A stretch of DNA of 12,786 bases from Stephanodiscus triporus (GCA_036939755.1 JALLAZ010000717.1:1-12786); one strand, 5' to 3'. Shown: positions 1-9,600, counted from the stretch's first letter. Translations and numbers: made by a program. Notes: a model not told the origin generated them from the letters alone.

Positions 1-439
1 CAGAAGATGAAGAGAGATGTAATGAAGAATGAAACTGCCAATATCTATCCCAAATTATGGTGAAAGGCGAAGAGTAAACGGTGAGGGGTAGCTGATACAG
101 AGTATGGCGCTGCGATTTAGTTTGCGGACTCACCCCTACCACATAGTCAGTTTGCTCTTCCTGCTCACTTGATGCGAGCTTTGAAAATTCAGAGCCGTGG
201 CTAAACCTATAATGATATGGGCCATATTTTTCCTGTAATTATAGCTGTGATATAAAAAATGGAGATACGTGTGATGAGTCAATCTTACCTCGGAAATCGA
301 CTCATAGATCGCACTCCATACGCCTGCGGACAAACATGAGTCATGGCTTTGTTGTTAATGCAACGTTAATTAGTGAACATAAGGCGAAAGTAAACTTTCA
401 GCAGATGCATACCGTCGTATGATTTAGTTCAGACGCCAT
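1..439 (-). CDS. Unrecognised spliced gene, 5' part, running off the left edge
   Basis: No family recognised. I propose a start codon at 439-437 in good context (CAACATGGCG). Exon 1 is 439-413 (MASELNHTT) and ends at a GTATGC donor. Intron 1 is 412-324 (89 nt, ends TGTCCGCAG). Exon 2 is 323-289 (35 nt, AYGVRSMSRFP plus two bases), followed by a strong GTAAGA donor. Intron 2 is 288-207 (82 nt, ends CATTATAG). Exon 3 starts at 206 and completes the split Arg codon; it reads FSHGSEFSK and then a Glu/Gln-rich stretch. The frame stays open to base 1, but a GTGAGT donor at 133 and a TTGGCAG acceptor at 37-35 may remove a third intron. Phases agree at both upstream junctions, which is the main support. 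The visible N-terminus is polar, with no signal peptide. Most of the protein lies outside the window, so function cannot be stated. Confidence 0.5.
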
Positions 440-868
440 GTTGTAAATCGAAGAAAAGACCCAAATACTTGAGAATAAAATACAAACATTCCAGTCTGCC
501 AACTTGTTGGTTCCGAATGATATCCCTATCGCTAATTAGGAGACCGAGACAAAAGTAGCGTTCGCCATGGTCATATGTTGCGGGTCGACGGTTGACTGTT
601 ACTACGGAAGAAAATAAAGAATAGGTAGGCAGATCAGTTTCCAGCCTGCGGAGTTGATATTTGGCCGGTGGTTGGTGGCGCGGGTGACTGTTGTGGTTTT
701 GAGTGCGAAGGAATTAGTATATCGCGCCAAAAAGACCGCAAGAAAGAAGAACTCTCGACGTACTTACTGTTACCATATCGTACCGTGCTAACAAATAATA
801 ATAGAGAGTATGCACCATAGATATACACATAACAGCTCGCTTACGAATGATAAGGTTACTGAACTAAT
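440..868. other. Intergenic region between two minus-strand genes
   Basis: This stretch must hold the 3' UTR of the DUF1415 gene and the promoter or 5' UTR of the left-edge gene. No convincing coding region is visible on either strand. The minus strand contains an intron-like segment, 767-688 (80 nt), with a GTAAGTACG donor, a CTAAT branch-like motif and a CACAACAG end. It could be a UTR intron or chance. No TATA box or other promoter element could be assigned with confidence. Confidence 0.4.
688..767 (-). other. Possible UTR intron (80 nt)
   Basis: On the minus strand, GTAAGTACG at 767 is close to an ideal donor. The segment ends in CACAACAG at 688, with CTAAT about 25 nt before the end. 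The 80-nt length matches the other introns in this window. No reading frame on either side looks like a protein: joining the flanks gives a roughly 38-codon peptide that then stops. It therefore fits a UTR intron better than a coding one. Chance occurrence is quite possible. Confidence 0.2.
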
Positions 869-2115
869 TTAACTGCTAAGCGCATCGGAAAGACGAATTG
901 CATTTCGAACATAAATAGAATTGGCCTTGGGCTTCTTCTTTCCTAATCTACTTTCATATTCACCTGCAGCATTCAGCTGAGCACGGCGCAGTATATTTAT
1001 TGTTGCATGCGGCGTTTGTCGGATGCGGTTGTTTGCCTGCGACAAAAGCTTATAATCAATTAAACCTTGACCATTGAATCCGCTTGTTGAATGGAGCGAT
1101 TTCATAAATCCTTCTACCATTTTGTGTGGGACTGCATGGCCTGCAATCACCTCTGAATGACCTATTGCATCGGCATCATACTTCGGATGGAACCATGCCC
1201 GCCCAATAAAATCCTGCGATTGAGTTGCTACCACCATTGGCTCAACAATGCTATCACAAACATCGGCAAAGGCTTTAAAATCAATGTCATATTCTGGAAA
1301 TACAACAAGTGATGTTGACCATTGTTCTTGAGTCGAATTCATCAAAGTAACGACTTCGGCCCAAAATGAACTAACAAGTTCAGCCGCCTTCAGTTTGTTG
1401 TAGTTTCCAATTCGAGAATTCTCAGTGTCGGTAGAAGCTACTCGCACATGAACTCCCCCCACTGGCACGCCAACTGAGGACAGTCCAACTGCTGCCCGGG
1501 TGACAGATGAAGTGTAAGGACAAAGGCGGTACTTTCCAAGAAAATTATTTATCCAGTGATTGGTAGCCGATTTGGCGCTGGCTGCTGGGGTGTCTACGTC
1601 AGATACTCTTTGATCATTCAACTCTTGAGAGCGTTTGATGGAGGTCGAAAATTTGATGCGAAGATAGGGAGCGGGCGATGAAGGAAAGAGATCCGCACAC
1701 GCACTCTCCAACCCAAGCAATTGTTTGCATTTTTCTGACTGTAGAATTTCTGATACCTTCACAAGATCTTCCGGCCTCGCCATTGACGGAAACGATAAGA
1801 CTAATTGATTTTTCATTGCCATCGTGTGCTGATCATTGTTGGCGTGCCTTTCTCGTGACACTTGCGCTATTTCCTGAAAGATTGCATCTGCAACCATATA
1901 GCTCTCTCGGATGTGGGGATCCCAACGAAATGATACACTATTAGACGACAAGTTCGATGAGTCTTCTTCGATTGAAATACCGCAGTATTTCTCCACCTTT
2001 TGTCTTAGATTGTTGATCTCATCTGGCCCGTTTTGCACAAGTTTCCATGGTGCGTCCGACCCCTCGTTCGCAAATACACCGACGAACCTGATTTTAGGGA
2101 ACTGGAATGCTGTTG
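869..2115 (-). CDS. DUF1415-family protein, main exon; first exon unresolved
   Basis: Numbering here counts from the first codon of the open frame (TTG at 2137). Residues about 193-395 resemble the bacterial and algal DUF1415 family: a tryptophan followed by FLGKYRLCPY (199-208), then VVFPEYDIDF near 278-287, FHPKY at 316-320, and a C-terminal TPHATINILRRAQ (375-387). The family's biochemical function is not known to me. The N-terminal 170 residues are not recognised. There is no in-frame ATG near the 5' end, and TAA at 2143-2141 closes the frame. A pyrimidine-rich stretch ending GGACAG at 2121-2116 is a convincing splice acceptor, so translation probably enters at 2115 in phase 1 from an upstream exon not found. 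Just after the acceptor the protein reads ATAFQFP, resembling the diatom ASAF plastid motif, so the missing exon may encode a signal peptide. The stop is TAA at 871-869. The exon is uninterrupted for about 415 codons. The divergent neighbour is petJ. Confidence 0.75.
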
Positions 2116-2684
2116 CTGTCCAAGAAAACAACAGCAATATTTATACAAAAAAATTCAGCACCATCAGACGAGCATCCGCATACCCATTCATAGCGTTACA
2201 TGGCTCGTTCCGGGGATTCACTTATCCCGTCACTGACTACACAATAGAGAGTACTCTTTTGCGGTACACGCGCGCGACGCGTGACATCATGCTCCGCCGG
2301 TTTTTCCCTTTTTACTTTTCTCTAGGACCATAAGCACATCATAAGTATCATAAGTACCAAACGATTATATCGTACGATATGGTACCTCCAATACAACATG
2401 TCGTACCATACATCGTAGAGGGCTTGGCGGGCGCGACCACAAATATCTTTTGTGACCTCACTTCAATGAGCCACAAAGATTCGTTCCACAAGCACAGCCA
2501 ACCTACACCTAATCTCCGTAGGAATCAATACCGTTTGGCCATCAGGCGGTTCTACGAGCGGAGTCAGACTGTGTCAGGGAAAGCGGTTGTTTGACTTGCG
2601 CACGAGTTAGGCACGCGCACACAAGAGCAGGACGGGTGACTCTTCGTCATAATTCACACTCCATCTTCACCTGACACCACCAAA
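2116..2684. promoter_or_regulatory. Divergent intergenic region between DUF1415 gene and petJ
   Basis: This holds the upstream regions of petJ (plus) and the DUF1415 gene (minus), plus the latter's missing first exon. Visible structure: a perfect 14-bp palindrome ATATCGTACGATAT at 2367-2380, and a tandem 9-bp repeat TCATAAGTA at 2339-2347 and 2348-2356. The petJ leader just before the start codon is pyrimidine/AC-rich (2650-2684). No clear TATA box was found. The short open frames here lack protein-like composition. Confidence 0.45.
2367..2380. repeat. 14-bp perfect palindrome
   Basis: ATATCGTACGATAT reads identically on both strands. It sits between two divergent genes, about 305 bp before the petJ start codon, and lies close to two copies of TCATAAGTA (2339-2356). 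A binding site for a dimeric regulator is possible but unproven. Confidence 0.4.
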
Positions 2685-3230
2685 ATGAAGCTCGCCATCA
2701 TCGCCGCCCTCATTGCCTCCTCCTCTGCCTTCACCGTCAAGGTTGAGGTCCCTGCTGTAAGTTCGAAGAGGTGTTATTTGCGGGAAGGTGGCTAATTGGA
2801 ATGCTATGATGCCACCGCATAATAGTAGCTCGTGACTCGTCGGATCTCACCTGTTTCTCTATCTTCGTCTCCTCCCTACTGCATTCCCTGATTTCAGGCC
2901 GTCAAGGCCGCCGTTGCCGGTGCCGCAGTCACTGTCGGTGTTGCCGTCTCTCCCGCCTTCGCCGGAGATGTTGGAGCCGGAGAGCAGGTCTTCAACGCCA
3001 ACTGCGCCGCATGCCACGCCGGCGGACAGAACGTCATCATGCCCGATAAGACCCTTGAGAAGGCCGCCCTTGAGCAATACCTCGCCGGCGGGCGCAACGA
3101 GAAGGCCGTCATGACACAGGTAACCAATGGAAAGAATGCCATGCCCGCCTTCGGCGGACGTCTTTCGGAGGATGACATTGCCAACGTTGCGTCTTACGTT
3201 ATTGCCACCTCTGAGGCTGGATGGGACTAA
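2685..3230 (+). CDS. petJ: Cytochrome c6 precursor, plastid thylakoid lumen (two exons)
   Basis: Soluble c-type cytochrome that carries electrons from cytochrome b6f to photosystem I in the thylakoid lumen. Exon 1 is 2685-2756 (24 codons). The intron is 2757-2897 (141 nt, GTAAGT...TTTCAG, phase 0). Exon 2 is 2898-3230, ending TAA. The precursor has 134 residues. Residues 1-15 form a hydrophobic signal peptide and SSAF (13-16) is the diatom plastid-entry motif, with Phe16 at the expected +1 position. A second hydrophobic, alanine-rich segment ending SPAFA is a thylakoid signal cut before GDVGAGEQ. The mature protein is 88 residues, usual for c6. It has the haem motif CAACH at mature 14-18 (His18 axial) and MPAFGG, with Met60 as the second axial ligand. 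Codons are strongly biased to C-ending forms, as expected for high expression. The intron lies between the ER/plastid signal and the lumen-targeting part. The short plus and minus frames over exon 2 are shadows. Confidence 0.96.
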
Positions 3231-3896
3231 ATGCTTGGCTTGGTGTATGTCTAACCCCCCTTTCGAGGCTATGGAGTCTCGCTTTGGGGTGTCAATAAAG
3301 GAAGACTCTACTAATCACAATCGAAGTCATAAATTATCACAGACACCTGTAAAGGTGTTGCTGCTACGCAGTTAATCACCTCCCTAGATGAGAACACACT
3401 TTACTTCTTTAACTGAATAGCACTATCTTCTTCTGACTAACAAATAGACCACTTTATGGTGGCTTCTCACGGGAAAACAAAGCATCATATCAAGATGGAC
3501 AAGATGTCGTCATCGTCATGACCCCCCCAATAATTCTTCTCATAGCCACCATGACGTGAATAGGATTCACTGATGCACTTGGACCGTGACGGTTGTTTTC
3601 ACAAGGTGTTAACATAATTCAATCATATCTACTCTACACAGACGGAACAATAGGTCACTATGCAGTTCAGTTTCATTATGCTTCTGATTGAGTATTTCGT
3701 TCGAAACCTCATAGGAGAACTCTCAGGACAAGTCATATCCGATACGTTTACTCTATGTTGGCGATTGGAGTCTAAAACGGACAAATATCCATGTCAACAA
3801 AGGTGCTCGCTAGTCCTGACACACTTACAGGCCACCTAACAACTCCTCCACAGAACAAATGCAGTCTCAACCTTAATATGAAAGCACCACTCGCAG
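3231..3896. other. Intergenic region between convergent genes
   Basis: This holds the 3' UTRs of petJ (plus) and the 299-residue membrane protein gene (minus). No gene-like frame is visible. It contains AATAAA at 3294-3299 and a small hairpin with stem ACACCT/AGGTGT and loop GTAA at 3343-3358. The rest is unremarkable AT-leaning sequence. Confidence 0.5.
3294..3299 (+). terminator. Possible petJ polyadenylation signal AATAAA
   Basis: AATAAA lies 63 nt after the petJ stop codon, a plausible distance for a 3'-end signal. Diatoms often lack a strict signal, so this is only suggestive. Confidence 0.3.
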
Positions 3897-4796
3897 TCAT
3901 GAAATAGGAACAGCTGCGAATACTAATCCAGATTCGAACATTGGGACTGATGAATACGGTCGGTCCTCCTTCTTTTGAATATAATATTGGACTCCCCTCC
4001 CTATCCAAAATGCCCCGATTACCAGAAAGAGCAACTTGGGACAAGCCCATAGAATAACGAGAGCTGGGAGAGATATCGCAGCGCAGATGATTATCATAAT
4101 CTTTCTGTTTTCATTCCTATTCTGGTAGGAAAACAAATCATCTCGCTCCTTCAGAAATAATCCAAAAAAGTACCCCAGCAAACCACACACAGTTGTTGCT
4201 ACAACGATAGAGAATACAACAAATGCCTCGCGTTTATCGTCGCCTTTCTCTCTATCGCATAGCTTTTCGAATTGTCCTTCAGTTTTCTCAATCCATTCAA
4301 CACATTTCGGAATCAATCTCTTCGCTCCCGACTTATACTGATCGAATTCATGGCGTAAACACGCATCTGCTTCGGCACCAAATCCGAGTGGAACCTCAGC
4401 CCAATGCGTGTAACTGTGCCGCTTATAATATTGCGCAGTCCAATCTGTGTAAGCGCTCGTTAGGGCTGTTACATATCGCCCATTCAGGCATAATTTCTCC
4501 ACGTCCATTGTACAAATCCTTTGCGTGTTTTTTATATAAACAGATAAATCATTTCTCATATATTCTGCAATATCGCGCACAAGAGAAAATGTCGAGGTTA
4601 GAGAACGAACATAATTCTTGTCAAGAATGTAAAAGTGCCATGCGCATCGGCCCATGCCCCCCCGCACCCCGCACTCGCCTTCCCCAATCAGCCAGTCTGC
4701 TCCAAGAAACGTCCCCCACGCAAGTGCTCCATCGACAAGGGCGCATGAAACAGCCATTAACACTAAGATAAGGCATACTATTTTCGATGACGCCAT
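3897..4796 (-). CDS. Unrecognised secretory-pathway membrane protein, 299 aa
   Basis: No family recognised. The open frame extends upstream to an ATG at 4916, but I prefer the ATG at 4796: its context is good (CAGACATGGCG) and it directly begins a signal peptide (MASSKIVCLILVLMAVSC..., residues 1-26, likely cut after GALA). Residues 27-190 would be luminal or extracellular and carry seven cysteines (42, 51, 95, 103, 146, 165, 180), suggesting disulfides. Residues 191-215 form a clear membrane helix ending in FFGLFLKERDD. Residues 234-266 form a second hydrophobic stretch, long enough for one helix or a hairpin. The tail is short and mixed in charge. From the signal peptide, the N-terminal domain is luminal and the KERDD loop cytosolic. 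The stop is TGA at 3899-3897. It is divergent from the sirtuin gene, with 265 bp between start codons. A 339-residue version from the upstream ATG cannot be excluded. Confidence 0.7.
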   Translation of the reverse strand: MASSKIVCLILVLMAVSCALVDGALAWGTFLGADWLIGEGECGVRGGMGRCAWHFYILDKNYVRSLTSTFSLVRDIAEYMRNDLSVYIKNTQRICTMDVEKLCLNGRYVTALTSAYTDWTAQYYKRHSYTHWAEVPLGFGAEADACLRHEFDQYKSGAKRLIPKCVEWIEKTEGQFEKLCDREKGDDKREAFVVFSIVVATTVCGLLGYFFGLFLKERDDLFSYQNRNENRKIMIIICAAISLPALVILWACPKLLFLVIGAFWIGRGVQYYIQKKEDRPYSSVPMFESGLVFAAVPIS

Positions 4797-5061
4797 GTCT
4801 GTAGTGGCATCGAGGGGGGTGATGATACAGAGGAATACCAAACGCCGAAGAGAAAAGAAGGAGGCGAGGCAGGCCAGGTAGTAACGAGGAGGGATTCCAG
4901 ATCGTGGTCGACTCATTCAGCGATTTGATATCTAGCTAGGAGTACTCTTCTATTCCTAGGTAGTATCCAACATTATTTTAGCGATACGTTCAGTTTCATC
5001 CACTCTTACTGTTCTCACGATGAGACTGACAATCAGGCCTCACGATAATACTATCGCCACC
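4797..5061. promoter_or_regulatory. Divergent promoter region, membrane protein / sirtuin
   Basis: These 265 bp lie between two divergent start codons and so should contain both promoters. I see no TATA box, palindrome or repeat that stands out. If the upstream ATGs at 4916 (minus) and 5020 (plus) are used instead, the region shrinks to about 100 bp. Confidence 0.35.
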
Positions 5062-6531
5062 ATGAGAAAATTTTCCACACTTCTAGCATCAACGTCAGTG
5101 ATCACAACATGCGCCTTACAAACTCACTACGTTTCTTTCTATCTTTCCAGTAGGGCTGGCAATGTGCTTTCTGCGAATACACGCAACATGCTGTGGCGTT
5201 CAGAACTACGGCCAGTGGGTCTTCGAAATGATGCTAAATGCGGCGCACGAATGAATCAGAGTAGTAGAGATGTTTCTTCTTCGAACGAGAGGATTACTTT
5301 GGAGGAAATAGTATCATCGTTAAATGAGGGGGGCTACCGAAAAGTGTTGATCGTATCCGGCGCTGGCGTTTCGTGTAGTGCGGGGATCCCAGATGTAAGT
5401 GTACAGGAGAATGTGTGTACATACTTATTGAATTGCTGATTAAGCAGCTGAGATTGCACTATGGTCAGTTCCGTACCCCAGGATCAGGATTGTAAGTGCC
5501 ACTTGGTAGGGGATTGAAAGCAAACTGCAATATTGATGATTTATTTTCTTTCTCCCCTGCCATTCAGGTATGACAATTTACACAAATACGATTTGCCTTA
5601 CCCCGAAGCCATATTCGACGTGGATTTTTACCGTCAGAACCCCATGCCTTTCGTGACATTATCGAAGGAAATATGGCCTGGTGTCAAGTATCGGTGCGTG
5701 TGGAAAAAGACGTTTTACAGTTTCAATGGAAAAATAATTTGTACTGGCACTGATTTTCGGTGTGGACTTTGGCTTCAAAATTGTCAGGCCCACCCTTACA
5801 CATTGCTTCTTTAGCTTACTCGGAAGGAAAGGAATTCTGCAAAGAATCTATGTAAGTTTGAAGAGTTCTGACGCTTCGCACGTAATCAGAACCCTACGTC
5901 CTTAACGTTTCCCGTTGCGGTTGCCTTTTCATGAACAGACACAAAACATTGACGGCCTGGAAGCTATCGCCGGGGTGGACCCTGAACAATTAGTGGAGTG
6001 TCATGGCCATTTTCGATCTGCCAGTTGTATCAATTGTGGTGCATCTCACGATGCTGATGATTGCAAAATAAGCATGGTCGAACGGGGGGAAGTACCAAAA
6101 TGCATCGAGTGCGGCAATTATGTGAAGCCAACAATAGTCTTCTTTGGTGAGGTAATGCCCAATCGATTCGGTCAACTGATTCATTCTGATGTTGCATCCT
6201 GTGATCTTGTGATTGTGATTGGAACCAGCCTCCAAGTCGCTCCTGTGGCCTCGATTCCAAACTGGGTCAAGAGTAATGTCCATCGGCTGCTGATTAATCG
6301 AGAGAAGGTTGGATCTTTTCAAGGAAACTTTCCGACTGATGTTTTCCTAGAAGGTGAATGTGATGAAAGGTGAGGGCATCAAAAATACTCTGTTTTTTTT
6401 CGATTTCATAGATCGTGTCATCACTTATGATTTGCTACTTGTATTGTCACCCTAGCATTCGAAAGCTATGCCAGATGGCAGGATGGGAGGAGGAGCTAAA
6501 TCAAATATACTCTGATATGCATTTGAAATGA
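5062..6531 (+). CDS. Class I sirtuin, NAD-dependent protein deacylase (six exons)
   Basis: Sirtuins remove acyl groups from lysines using NAD, giving nicotinamide and O-acyl-ADP-ribose. Exons: 5062-5394, 5469-5491 (23 nt), 5568-5693, 5788-5851, 5939-6369, 6456-6531. All introns are GT-AG, 74-94 nt, and phases close to 350 codons plus TGA. Motifs: GAGVSCSAGIPD (100-111) continuing across the intron into FRTPGSGLYDNL, the NAD loop; TQNIDGLE (183-190); catalytic His204 in VECHGHFRSASC; zinc cysteines 212, 215, 237 and 240 as CINC...CIEC; KPTIVFFGE; GTSLQVAPVASIP; and INRE (301-304). This is the SIRT2/SIRT3-like class I pattern. The final exon supplies the usual tail ending MAGWEEEL and more. I chose the ATG at 5062 for its strong context (GCCACCATG); one at 5020 would add 14 residues. 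The first 46 residues have Arg, Lys, Ser and Thr but no acid, as in a mitochondrial presequence, so a SIRT3-like matrix role is inferred. Confidence 0.93.
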
Positions 6532-6600
6532 ATAACGCACTAAATATAGAAGTTAGCGACACTTACACCAGTGTGTTGGCACATTTTAACATACAGAAAA
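6532..6600. other. Short convergent gap between sirtuin and the large gene
   Basis: Only 69 bp separate the sirtuin stop (6529-6531, plus) from the stop of the large gene (6601-6603, minus). The two 3' UTRs almost certainly overlap as antisense transcripts. No polyadenylation consensus stands out. Confidence 0.5.
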
Positions 6601-9600
6601 TTACAGCTGGTGATTTCTACTTGAGCGGCGCTTTTGTCTGGAGTGTTTGGATTTCCTTTTCTGCCTCGCATCCGTCGCTGTTATTGAACTATCCTCTTCC
6701 TCGTCTTCTTCTCTGGGTACTGGCAACAGATCAAGGCGGATTTTTGGCAATGGCTTGACCTCCACAGTGACCGGATTCCGCGGGGAGCCGCCAAAATTCG
6801 AGAAGTCAGCAAACTCGTCTTTGATATCTTGTTGAGGGGGGCCTTTGGGGCTTGTTTTTGAATCGATCGTGCGAATCGACGGTGTGCTTGGCCTCTCGTG
6901 AACTTGGATCTGTTGCGGCCGCCTTGGAATAATAACGATCGGTGTAGCGCTGCTGTTAGTGGCTGCATTGGAACGGGAGCTCGGAGACCTGCTTCTAGGC
7001 AATAATCGGGGTGCAGTTGATTTTTCTACATGGTTTCCAGTAAGAACATCATCGAACGATGTGATTGAAATTGGCTTGTTAGTTGAAGAGTGAGAACTGG
7101 TGTGTGACTTTCTTGACGGAGATGTCGAGTTCTTCGCAGATGTTAGTTGTCCGCCATACCCAGGGAGAGTATTATATACATCAAGAAAGACAGCCAATAA
7201 TCCTGAGGCGGCGGCATCAGTTTACATGCGATAAGATCTGAGAATTTCATTAACATGAAGAAATGAAGACATCTATTTTCTTACCTCTTTCTTCCAACCC
7301 ATACCTCTTCTTCATTTCATCAAGGACGAGGATGAATGCCTTGTGCACAGCCTGTTGGTTGCTCAAGTTTTTGCCAACCGGCCTGATTTCAGTGACAACT
7401 CTCGCTTCGCAGCTCTGGTTTCCAAAGGAACGCAGCTGCAAGCACGCTTTTGCCTGGAAGCCTCTTCGTGGCAACTCATCTTTGATGACAAGCACCAAGC
7501 CTGTAGTCAAATCGTCTTGTTCTACTATAACAGTCTCAGAAAGCCTCACCAATTCACGATTTCTTATTCTGTTGTAGCTTATTGTGCGTTGTGCTCCTAT
7601 CATTGATCCGCGAGAGATTATTTGATATTCGGAAGATGATTTTTTCTCGAATTCACGGTCAGATCCAGATGGAAATGTCCATTCACTGTGTCTAAAATCA
7701 GTATCTGAGCGACCGGCCTCCCACGATTTATTGACCGGAGATGAAGATTCCAGAAACAGCACCCTGCATAGGGCAAGAGGAAGAGGCAGCGAAATGTTTG
7801 TCGCGATGTCAGTGCAAATTGCTTTTCCGAGTTCATAAATAGGATTCTGTGGCTCCTTGCGTGGGCTGATGGCGCCACTCGCCAGGTGGCTGGTATGATT
7901 TCTTCCCTGTAATTGTGACCAACTTGGCCTACCATCTGGAGCTTGGTGACGATCGCTGAGCTTTGCATTATCAAAATCTTTATTAAGAGACCGATTCTCA
8001 TCATCGGTAGCTGAATCATCGCTATCTGTGCCTCGCTCACCGAAAGAGGAGTATTTGGACCGATCGTCAAGATCCTCCTTTGCTCGACGGGGTGCATGTC
8101 GGTCTATGCTGATTTCGCTCACATTTCGCCTTTTACCGTGTAATGTCAATGTTCCCCGTGCCGATGCAGGGGAAAGGGCTCCCTTGCCCAGCTTTCCACC
8201 TAATTTGTTGAGAGGCACCCCCCCCCTGACACTCAACCTCGCAGTCTCGCATTCTAGAAGCAATTTTAAGCCGCAGAAAAGAAGTTCCGCTTCTCGATTT
8301 GACTTTGCCAGGAAAAGAATTGATTTGCCCGTCACGTCGTTTATTGACAGTACACGGAGGTGTTCCGTGGCATCATCTGGACTGAGTCGTACAGTTGCCT
8401 AAGAAAGACAAAATTTGCTATGTAAGATTACTTGCTTGAATCCTAGTTGAGAATGACGCGAGGAACACTTACATTGGGATCCTGAGACAATGTGGTGATA
8501 TCAGTCAGCGAAACGGAATATTTTCTGGACAGCTTGATGTTTACAGCATCGGTACGATTATGCTGCGACCATGAAACAAAAATCAGCATTAGAAACGGAG
8601 TAGGAGATAAATTTTCTCAAAGTCATGGCATACGATACGCACATTTGCATCAGCTCTAGAAGAGCATACGCTGCTTGCGACTGTATTATCATCCATGGAT
8701 GCATCGCTACCGCAATCTTTCGCTTTTGACACAAATCCCAATCTCAACGAGCCGACTTCCGGTAGCATAAGCCACAAAGTTCTCTTCTCCCTTCTCGTCA
8801 TGCCACTGCGAGTCGTGGCGGAATTCGGCTTAAGATGCTGGACGGAGACTCCACCATACAGATACTTCTTGAACTTCGTTTCGAATTGGGCGAATCGGGC
8901 CGCTTCATCTCTATTTAACCTGCAATATGTATGTGTGGAGAGGTGGCGTTTATGTGTGACCAAATGACTCTGAAACAAATCACGTACAAAATTTAATACT
9001 CACGTGGAGAGAAATGAATAAAGCGGGTAATTCCCGGCCTTTTTATCATTGCCGTCAACAATAACCCCCTTCGCAGCTGCAATCGAGCGGTCAAATCTCC
9101 AATCATGCATTGAGTCCCTTCGTAGAATCTCTGGGGGGCGCGGTAGCTCTGTCATTTCATGAACATGTTCGACACTTGTTTATCCAGACAATCAAGGAAA
9201 AGTCAAAAGTTAGAAGGTCACTTGACAGAAATATTAACGAAAGAAGAATGAAGGCGTATCTACCTGTGAAGGGCACTGTACAAATCCTCTGCCTGAAATT
9301 CAAGTAGATAGCAGTAGCGTGAAGGATGATCTATCAATGGAAATCATAATCACGAAAAAAAAATCACGTTGAATACTCAACAAAAAACATCTCACCTCCG
9401 GAGGGGGCAAGACGAGGCCGCTCAGGATATCCATCGCTGGCATTTCACTTAACATTGAGAATTTGTACGTTCGGGAATTGATGTCATTCCTCGTGAAGAA
9501 TTTTAACCCATCAACGCTCACGCCTATGTACAGTCCCTGGGATCGGGCGTACGCCACCATCGGAGCGAAGTCCTTGTCCTTCTTTTTCTCGCGTTCGCCG

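Noticed and set aside
634..828. 64-codon minus-strand frame starting with GTG
   Set aside because: Non-ATG start, no protein-like features, and it contains a probable intron (767-688).
2185..2191. 7-nt first exon ATGAATG for the DUF1415 gene
   Set aside because: It fits the splice phase with the acceptor at 2116 but gives no targeting peptide and an unusually short 68-nt intron, so it was not adopted as the model.
2859..3184. Several frames on both strands over petJ exon 2
   Set aside because: Shadows of the strongly codon-biased cytochrome c6 exon.
4223..4771. 182-codon plus-strand frame
   Set aside because: Antisense to the membrane protein gene, which has a coherent signal peptide and transmembrane pattern; this frame has none.
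5990..6322. 110-codon minus-strand frame
   Set aside because: Antisense shadow of sirtuin exon 5.
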